Below, piece after piece: positions 57,085 to 64,000 of a DNA stretch of 64,000 bases. The translations under genes were made by a program, and so were the position numbers. This DNA is from Thereva unica (Eukaryota; Arthropoda; Insecta; Diptera; Therevidae). The stretch spans positions 12,078,501-12,142,500 of the forward strand of contig OX465282.1 of the NCBI GenBank assembly GCA_949987705.1, written 5' to 3'. The first letter of the stretch is position 1; each line of letters begins with the position of its first letter. The notes beneath the pieces are model-generated. The model was given only the letters and a program-made list of their open reading frames with translations, was not told where the DNA came from and did no database searches.

Positions 57085-57732
57085 AAGGGTTAGCCCGGCT
57101 ACCATCCCAGAGGTCTTAAGTTCGTGTCCCGTCCACGGCATGGGCGTTCGTCTTTCTATTTTTCTCCCGCCTAGAAACTTTCCTTCACTCCTATGTTCAC
57201 ATTTAACGAAAAACTCTCTAACCCTCCTCTTACATCGCTTGTAAGCATAATAAGTGAAGAAAGCATCTCCGAAAAGTCACCGTTTTATCCGGCAGCATTG
57301 GATATGACATAGACTTAGTGACGTTCATAAAACGCAATGGACTTCGCTGGGCTGTATACGTCAAAAATTCCGGAAAACAGAGCAGCAAAAAAGGTCTTTA
57401 CTGGCATCATCGAAGCAAAAAGACCCCTAAGCAGGCCAAGCAAAAGATGGATGCGGTTATAGGAGACATTACTCCACACATTCAACTGGAGAACTTCAGC
57501 CAGACTGACTAAGGAAAAGAGTAGAGGAGGCCAGCGCTCGAGTTGGGCTGCAGCGCCATTGAAAGAAGAAGATTGAATAGGAGGCAGAGGGATATGCCCA
57601 CGTTGTCTTCTTACTCTATACTATCCTTCTGGCTAGATCTTGCTACCGACATTGCACTCAAAGAGTAAAACCGCCAAAAGTACAAAAGGGCTTTCCTCTG
57701 AGCGGACCGCTGCATACATACAAAAATATGCA
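57085..57732 (+). pseudogene. Degenerate SINE enclosing an RTE-like LINE tail
   Basis: 57085-57230 resembles a decayed SINE head (CTACCATCCCAGAGGTC, then TTCGTGTCCCG where the B box would be). 57600-57732 resembles the SINE 3' end. Between them, 57310-57590 encodes NGLRWAVYVKNSGKQSSKKG, then KQKMDAVIGDI, matching the end of RTE-like ORF2 (RLRWAGHV...), and the GGGCTGCAGCGCCATTGAAA tail. Confidence 0.5.
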
Positions 57733-58239
57733 ACTTGTACGCTCGGCCTCTGCTCGAATACAAAGTGCCCTTAAACGGAGACGGCACCATTCGCTCCAAG
57801 ATCAAGCAATATTATTCTTCTTCAAACCAAGCCGGCTACTAGACAGTCCACCATAGCCTAAGCGACATGACGGGCTCGTAGTACAAAGGGTGACTGCTAA
57901 GCTTGAATATTGTTTCCATGGTTTTTTGGAAAGAATTGAAGTAATTGCTATTGGAGAGATGTGCATATTTCGAAGAGTCTGGATAACTCCTTCAGAGATC
58001 CTTTCAGAATAAATGACGTTAATCTGGCATATAGAGTATATCCAAATTCAAAAACTTCCACCTAGACCTCACTTTGGAAGCCCTATAACGCTAAATTATA
58101 TAAAGATGTGTGGTCAAAAGCTTCCTTGATAATGAGAAAAACTGCCAGCGCAATTCATTTGCCAAACAAAAACCAAATTCAAAAACAACACACACAATAC
58201 AAATTCTGAAAAACTTGGGAGTTGGGACTTGAGACTATG
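57733..58239. other. Unassigned stretch
   Basis: No convincing gene, repeat or motif. Confidence 0.3.
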
Positions 58240-58460
58240 AGATGCCAAAGACAGATTCACCGTCTCAAACCATTCCCTCGCCAGCTTGTTCACAGCGCAG
58301 AGGGACCGGGAACATATTACCATAAACCAGTCCTCTAACAGTTATTTGAAATGGACTATGAGATACCACAGAAAGGTTCAGAGCCACGGACCAAAGTCTC
58401 AGACCATTCCCTCGCAGCGACTTGGGGATAGACTATGAAGAGCCACAGAAAGATTCAGAG
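58240..58460 (-). pseudogene. Jockey/R1-like LINE RNase H scraps, duplicated
   Basis: The minus strand gives VNKLAREWFETV near 58270-58310 and, in another frame near 58380-58440, REWSETLVRGSEPFCGIS. Both correspond to the AD-LAR end of RNase H also present at 36060-36120. Two partial copies in tandem. Confidence 0.5.
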
Positions 58461-58669
58461 GGCTTGTGTTTAAATTAACATTGACTTTTTTAACACAGAC
58501 AAATGTGAAGGAAGTCCTAATTATTTTCTAGAGGAATTCATTAGGCTGGAATTTTCATTTCAACATAAAGGGACAGAAACCGTCGGCACCTATGAATTTG
58601 CAGGGTTTTACTGACCAAGTTGCCTTATAGTAGTTGAAGTTTTTTTCTCTCCAGAAAACTTTTGTTGTA

Positions 58670-58756
58670 TCATCAGCTTTTGGTTAATCTTTAAAAACTT
58701 TTGGTAAGGCTATAAAACGTATAAAAACTTTTATTTAAGCTTTAAACGCTTTTATA
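58670..58756. repeat. Edge of the AAGCTTTT minisatellite, left of the mariner element
   Basis: TTTAAAAACTTTTGGTAAGG and TTTAAACGCTTTTA-type words like those from 61680 on. The mariner element therefore sits at or near the edge of the minisatellite region. Confidence 0.5.
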
Positions 58757-59541
58757 CAGGGTGAGAGAAAAGTCCGGCACCGGTTCGATATTTCCTGAAC
58801 GGTAGGTTTTCGTAAAAAAAGTTTGTAGCAAAAGTTGCTCAGCTTGGAGGGTAGATTCGTTTGAACACAAAACTCACCCCCACCAACTCACCCCCTCGCA
58901 GGGGGTGGGGGTAACTCTAAATTTTTAAATAGCAACCCCCATTTTTTTTTCACGGATTATGATTCTCCGAAGAAAAATATGAAACTTTCGCCTTAACATT
59001 TTTTTTATCCGAAGCTTCCCTGCACCCCCAAAATGAATTTTTGGGGATGGGGAATAGTCCGGCACCGTTTCGATATTTCCTGAACGGTAGGTTTTCGTGA
59101 AAAAAGTTTGTAGCAAAGGTTGCTCACCTTGGAGGGTAGAATTGTTTGATCACAAAACTCAGCCCCAACCACTCACCCCCTCGCAGGGGGTGGGGGTAAC
59201 TCTAAAATTCTAAATAGCAACCCCCATTTTTTTTCACGGATTATGATTCTCCGAAAAAAAATATGAGACTTTCGTCTAAAAATTTTTTTATCCGAAGCTT
59301 CCCTGCATTCCCGAATGAATACTGTCGACGTATTGACGTGTGGTTACTGACAAGTAGACGATCAGACATCACCTCCTGGATTAGCGTTATCCGATGTGTA
59401 CCACGTGGAGGTTCCAGGTCGGATTTCACACATCATTTTGGCCCTGAAAAGGGCCGTTTATTAAAGTGGAAGCGTTGAAGGACCCCGAGGTTCGTCGCTC
59501 CCTCAGTATTTAATGACTCCAAACCTTCGACGCACTCTCAC

Positions 59542-60684
59542 TTATGTAAGCAGGTGCTCAAACTGTTGACCTTCCACTGCTTGGCAATGAGCCAGCCGTT
59601 GGTAGAAATTGTTTGTAACGTGTGCTAGCATTTCCGCCGTTATGGAATTTGAGACCACCAGAATCCTGTTTTTCAAATCATGAATGTCTGCAGGCTTACT
59701 TTCGTAGACGCGATTTTTCAAGAAACCCCAATAAAAGAAATCGAGGGGTGTCAGGTCCGGCGATCGTGGCGGCCATTCGATCGCTCCTCTCCGACCAATC
59801 CATCTTCCGGGAAATGTCTCATGCAGATACGCACGTACTTGCAGTCCGAAATGTCCTGGTGCCCCGTCTTGTTGGAACTGAACTAGCTCAAATTGATCTC
59901 CAACGATATTTCGGATTGCAGGTACAATTTCTTCTTGGAGCATTCTCATATATCGCGTAGCTGTGAGATTCTCTTCAAAGAAGAATGGTCCCACAATCTG
60001 ATTTGCAACAATACCAGCCCAAACGTTAACTTTTTGCTGGTATTGTGTGTGAGAATCTCTCATCCAGTGTGGATTTATACTAGACCAGTACCTGCTGTTG
60101 TGTCGATTCATATTTCCATTTAGCTCAAATTTTGCCTCATCCGAAAAACAGGTCCAGAAAAATGTCATTGGATTCTGATCATATCGATCCATCATGACAT
60201 CGCAAAACTCGACTCTCAGATCGAAATCGTTGTCCGTCAACTCTTGTACCAAGCAAATTTTGTATGGATGATACTTGTTAGTTTTTAAAATTTTTCGCAC
60301 GGACCAATCGCTAATTCCCATTGCCTGACCTACTTTCCGTGTCGACTTATGACAATCTTCGGTGAAGTTGAGGAGAACATTCAGTGATGTTTCAGGATTT
60401 GTAGCTGTTCTCGGACGTCCGAGTCTCGGCCTGTCTGTGACAGAACCTGTTTATTGAATGCAAAAAAGCAGCATTTACCTAACAAATCAGCAAAACCATT
60501 TAAAGGACTTACCTGTTTCTACGAACCGATCAACTGTTCGCTTGACGGTAGATTTGTTTATCGGGATGGCACGTTCTGGATGTGTTTCATTAAATAGGTT
60601 TGCAGTCTCCTGATTAGAGCGTTTTCGATCTCCGTAGCCCCGCATAATCAAAATTTCAATCATCTCTCGTTCAGTGAGAGGCAT
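59542..60684 (-). CDS. Mariner-type transposase (D,D,D), one intron
   Basis: Exon 1, 60684-60513, carries the N-terminal DUF4817-type DNA-binding helix-turn-helix (TEREMIEILIMRGYGDRKRS, then INKSTVKRTVDRFVETG). Intron 60512-60447 has GTAAGT and AACAG ends; read through, it hits a stop. Exon 2, 60446-59542, gives a total of 358 residues with no stop: linker with GRPRTATNPE, then the DDE/D domain with FSDEAKFELNG, FQQDGAPGHFG and WPPRSPDLTPLDFFYWGFLK. The spacing between the second and third Asp is 41 residues by my count, which fits the DD41D (rosa-like) group. It cuts and pastes the element at TA sites in the nucleus. The start is the first ATG (60684) before the conserved N-terminus. It could be functional. 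The later ATG at 60321 is internal. Confidence 0.88.
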
Positions 60685-60943
60685 GGTTATAATAAAATAA
60701 ACTTAGATTACAAGTACAATTCTAGAAGAAAACGTAGGTGTGATATCCCAATGGAAATGAAACCAGATATTTCAGGCCGGTATTCAAAGTTTGAAAAAGA
60801 TTTTTCCAATTTAAAGGCATCAACTATTGATCTGAAATTGCACTCTTGCCTTCTGATCTTTTACAAATGTTTATTGAAAAGTATCCACGAGAATTCGTTC
60901 TTGTTAGGTTCTTGTTTTTTTGTTACATTCTTAACCGAGACGA

Positions 60944-61105
60944 TATGTTCTCAGAAAGAGACAGTATTGAAATTTTGATTAAGCGGAGTTACACTGATAG
61001 ACCCTGTTGTTCTGAGAAATCGTTCTTGTCTTGAAAAATCCATTCTACGAAAGTAAGCCTGCTGACATTCATGATTTGAAAAACAGGATACTGGAGGTCT
61101 CAATT
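60944..61105 (+). pseudogene. Internally deleted second transposase copy, opposite strand
   Basis: The plus strand reads MFSERDSIEILIKRSYTDR, homologous to the transposase N-terminus, and shortly after KNPFYESKPADIHDLKNRIL, homologous to its C-terminal part (KNRVYESKPADIHDLKNRIL in the intact gene). The catalytic centre between is gone. It faces the intact gene inside the same element. Confidence 0.8.
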
Positions 61106-61577
61106 TTCATAACGGCTATTTAAAATTTTAGAGTTACCCCCACCCCCCGCGAGGGGGTGAGTGGGTGGGGGTGAGTTTTGTGTTCAAACGATTCTACCCT
61201 CCAACCTGAGCACCTTTTGCTACAAACTTTTTTCACGAAAACCTACTGTTCAGAAAATATCGAAACGGTGCCGGACTATTCCCCATCCCCAAAAATTCAT
61301 TTTGGGGGTGCAGGGAAGCTTCGGATAAAAAAAATGTTAAAGTGAAAGTTTCATATTTTTCTTCGGAGAATCATAATCCGTGAAAAAAAATGGGGGTTGC
61401 TATTTAAAAATTTAGAGTTACCCCCACCCCCTGCGAGGGGGTGAGTTGGTGGGGGTGAGTTTTGTGTTCAAACGAATCTACCCTCCAAGCTGAGCAACTT
61501 TTGCTACAAACTTTTTTTACGAAAACCTACCGTTCAGGAAATATCGAACCGGTGCCGGACTTTTCTCTCACCCTGTA

Positions 61578-63110
61578 TAACACGTTCGCTGCAGATTCTT
61601 GGTTGAAATTGTTCGGTGAGACTTGCATTTTTTTAAGCGTCTGGGGAATTCGACTGTAGTGAGTAATCAATTGTTTTTAGTGTTCTATTGTTAGTTATAT
61701 CTGAGATCTGATATCACACCTTCAAAAGCTTTTGAGCTTCCAAAAGATTTTAAGCTTCCAAAGGCTTTTAAAGCTTCAAAAGCTTTCAGATGCTCTTAAG
61801 CCTTTAAAACTTTTCATAAGCTTTTAAGCTTTCAAAAGCCTTTAAAAGCTTTTAAGCCTTCAAAATTTTCAAATTATTTTAAGCTTTTATTAGCTTTTAA
61901 GCTTTTAAAACCTTTCAAAACCATTTCAGCTTTCAAAAGCTTTTAAGAGCTTTTAGGTTATCAAACCTTTCAAAAGCTTAAAAGCATTAGCTTTTAAAAG
62001 CTCTTAAACTTTCAAGAGTTTTTAGAGCTTTAAAGCTTTCGAAACCTTTCAAAAACTTTCCAAAAGCTTTTAAGCTTTCAAAAGCTTTTTAAAGCTGTCT
62101 TTAAAACCTTTGAAAGCTTTTAAGCTTTCAAAAGCTTTTAAAAGCTTTTAAGAGCTTTTAAGCTTTTAAGAGCTTTTAAGCTTTCAAAAGCTTTTAAAAG
62201 CTTTTAAGAGCTTTTAAGCTTTCAAACGCTTTTAAGCTTTCAAAAGCTTTCAAAAGCTTTTAAGCCTACAAAACCTCTCAGAAGCTCTTAAGCTTTTGAA
62301 ACTTTTCATAAGCTTTTAAACTTTCAAAAGCTTTTAAGTATTCAAACACTTTTAAAAGCTTTTGCAGTTTTGAAGCTTTCCAAAGCTTTTAAAAGCTTTT
62401 AAGCTTACAAAAGCTTTTAAAAGCTCTTAAACTTTCAAGAGTTTTTAGAGCTTTAAAACTTTCGAAACCTTTCAAAAACTTTTCCAAAGCTTTCAAAAGC
62501 TTTTTAAATCTGCTTTAAAACCTTTGAAAGCGTTTAAGCTTTTAAAAGCTTTTAAGAGCTTTTAAGCCTTCAAAATTTTTCAAAAGCTTTTAAGCTTTCA
62601 AAAGCTATTAAGCTTTCAAAAGCTTTTAAGCTTTCAAAAGCTTTTAAGCTTTCAAAAGCTTTTAAGCTTTCAAAAGCTTTTAAGCTTTCAAAAGCTTTTA
62701 AGCTTTCAAAAGCTTTTAAGAGTAGGTTTTCAAACCTTTCAAAAGCTTTCAAGCTTTCAATAGCTTTTAAGCCTACAAAACCTTTCAGAAGCTCTTAAGC
62801 CTTTGAAACTTTTCATAAGCTTTTAAACTTTCAAAAGCTTTTAAGTTTTCAAACACTTTTAAAAGCTTTTAGAGCTTTGAAGCTTTCCAAAGCTTTCAAA
62901 AGCTTTTAAGCCTACAAAACCATTCGAAAGCTTTTAGGCTTTCAAAAGCTTTTAAGAAATTTTAAGCTTTCAAAACTTTTCAGAAGCTTTCAAAAGATTT
63001 AATTTTAAAAGCTATTGTTTAAGCGTTCAAAGCTTTTATTTAAGCTTTAAAGTCTTATTCTTTGCTTTAAAAGTGTTGGTGTATCCTTTCAAAGTCTTTT
63101 TACAAGATTT
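61578..63110. repeat. AAGCTTTT-rich minisatellite, 18-bp unit
   Basis: Main unit TTTCAAAAGCTTTTAAGC repeats with many variants from about 61725 to 63110. It is most regular at 62570-62720, where six or more units in a row are perfect. Each unit contains the AAGCTT palindrome and is almost self-complementary. The frame reading FESLKA repeats on the minus strand is a by-product. Confidence 0.85.
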
Positions 63111-63189
63111 AATAGCTTTTTTAGAGACTAATGACAACCTAACAGAACCATCACTTTTATTTGCATGAGTCGAGTCTGGAACACATTCA

Positions 63190-63296
63190 ATACTCCAACT
63201 ATTCCTCCTGTCATAGCCTTCACTAGTTCTCTTCCCCGCTCCACCAAGCGCATGTCATCGGTTGGTTGATGAGATTCAACTCGTTTCAGGAGGGCC
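63190..63296 (+). mobile_element. SINE internal fragment
   Basis: Matches the middle of the SINE (CCTCCTGTCATAGCCTTC and GCGCATGTCATCGGTTGG), stopping at TTTCAGGAGG. Both ends are missing. Confidence 0.75.
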
Positions 63297-63455
63297 GAAG
63301 AGCTTGTTTCTGAATGAACTTGAGACAATCTAGTTGCATTTTGGTGAAGCACTTCTAAGAGCTTCAACCTTGTGATGGTGTTACTTTACTTTTTAGCTTC
63401 CTGTGCGTTTACTGGAGCTTACTTGCAATTTCTCCTTTAATCTCTCATCTGACAT

Positions 63456-63560
63456 AGGGCAGAAGCAGTTGCCCTCCAGCGGACTCTGTTTTACGCGACA
63501 GCGCCATACAGAGATCTCCCAGTTGTGGTGGCCTCTGCTTATACGGTTTTCCTCCACTTT
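63456..63560 (-). pseudogene. LINE 3'-terminal fragment
   Basis: GGGCAGAAGCAGTTGCCCTC followed by CCAGCGGACTCTGTTTTACG is the reverse complement of the end of the LINE ORF at 31180-31260. Same family as the fragment at 48438. Confidence 0.6.
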
Positions 63561-64000
63561 GTTCTCGTCAAATGACTTTGTCTTCTTCTACAGCTTCCTA
63601 TTTATCGCCCTCACAAAGATTGATCACGCCTACAAGCGCTAGAAAGCTTTAAAATCTAAAGATGTCGAGCGCGTATATTTTATGCCTACTTGAACCGGCA
63701 TATTCGGTCGAAATGAGCTTGGGTTCTTGCATAACTGATGAACTACGACTGAACAATTTCGAGCACTAAAGTTTTCAAGCCTGTTTTACATGACAAACAC
63801 TCAAGCCGATCAGGAAAATCATTTGGATTGACCCAAGTCGAGCTTCTTGCGCTTACATTTGTACATACAGTGCTTTGTTGGGATGTTTGGTCCCTTCAGT
63901 TTCTGCTTTGCAGCTAATAAAGATCGTCCTTTAGTGTTTGATTCCTCCGTGGATAAGGTTTCTAGGAACCTTCGAGACTTTTCAACTTGGCCTTTAGTTT
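63561..64000. other. Unassigned end of window
   Basis: Nothing recognised. Confidence 0.3.

Larger units (their letters stand above)
58757..61575 (-). mobile_element. Mariner-type DNA transposon with long duplicated TIRs
   Basis: Both ends read CAGGGTGAGAGAAAAGTCCG inward and are flanked by TA (58755-58756, 61576-61577), the Tc1/mariner target. The inverted repeats are about 460 bp long. Each is a tandem duplication of a unit of about 285-305 bp (left units start 58757 and about 59062; right units end about 61274 and 61575). Each unit contains a CCCCCTCGCAGGGGGTGGGG hairpin word. Inside lie a transposase gene on the minus strand and an opposed fragment at 60944-61105. Confidence 0.92.

Noticed and set aside
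62570..62752. Frame encoding FESLKA repeats
   Set aside because: The 18-bp minisatellite unit is a multiple of three, so it gives a repeating frame by chance; the frame breaks as soon as units vary.

Overview
The window is eukaryotic, almost certainly insect and probably dipteran. Its only convincing host genes are three small secreted proteins of the DUF1091 type (the family that also includes fly CheB-like proteins). Each has a signal peptide on its own first exon and GT-AG introns. Almost everything else is transposable-element sequence: BEL/Pao LTR retrotransposons, RTE-like and Jockey/R1-like LINEs, a tRNA-derived SINE, a mariner-type DNA transposon, a foldback element, MITE-like elements and satellites. 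The species cannot be named from the sequence. All assignments come from motif reading alone; no database or alignment was run.

Layout. 1-2.5 kb: an inverted-repeat element and a SINE. 2.5-11.1 kb: DUF1091 gene 1, whose first intron (about 7.8 kb) is filled with a 121-bp satellite, a hairpin MITE, a gypsy scrap, a 118-120-bp tandem array and a SINE. 11.1-28.3 kb: a nest of insertions in an RTE-like LINE. The LINE is split by a SINE (11920-12407) and by BEL element A (12850-27437, TSD ACCAG). Element A is in turn split at its polypurine tract by BEL element B (13369-21314, TSD CCCCC). B has LTRs that read identical, a single 1765-codon gag-pol ORF and an extra 223-codon ORF in the env position. 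28.3-39 kb: decayed LINE pieces on both strands, a TTAA-flanked 717-bp DNA element, a MITE and copies of a dispersed repeat. 39.4-40.4 kb: DUF1091 gene 2, with an acidic tail. 40.6-43.4 kb: a foldback element with near-perfect 167-bp terminal inverted repeats, 9-bp TSDs and a core of inverted arrays of an 8-bp repeat. 43.4-48.6 kb: LINE and repeat debris. 48.65-49.25 kb: DUF1091 gene 3 on the minus strand. 49.6-58.5 kb: copia-like, LINE and SINE fragments and stretches with nothing recognisable. 58.7-63.1 kb: an AAGCTTTT-rich 18-bp minisatellite holding a 2.8-kb mariner-type element. That element has duplicated long TIRs, an intron-containing intact-looking transposase gene and an inverted, internally deleted second transposase fragment. 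63.1-64 kb: SINE and LINE scraps.

The DUF1091 genes share exon structure (signal peptide exon, then an exon beginning at a codon boundary) and the family cysteine pattern, so they look like an old local cluster since expanded by insertions. The best candidates for something undescribed are the foldback element, the extra ORF of BEL element B with its PVTPG repeats, and the mariner element with opposed transposase copies.
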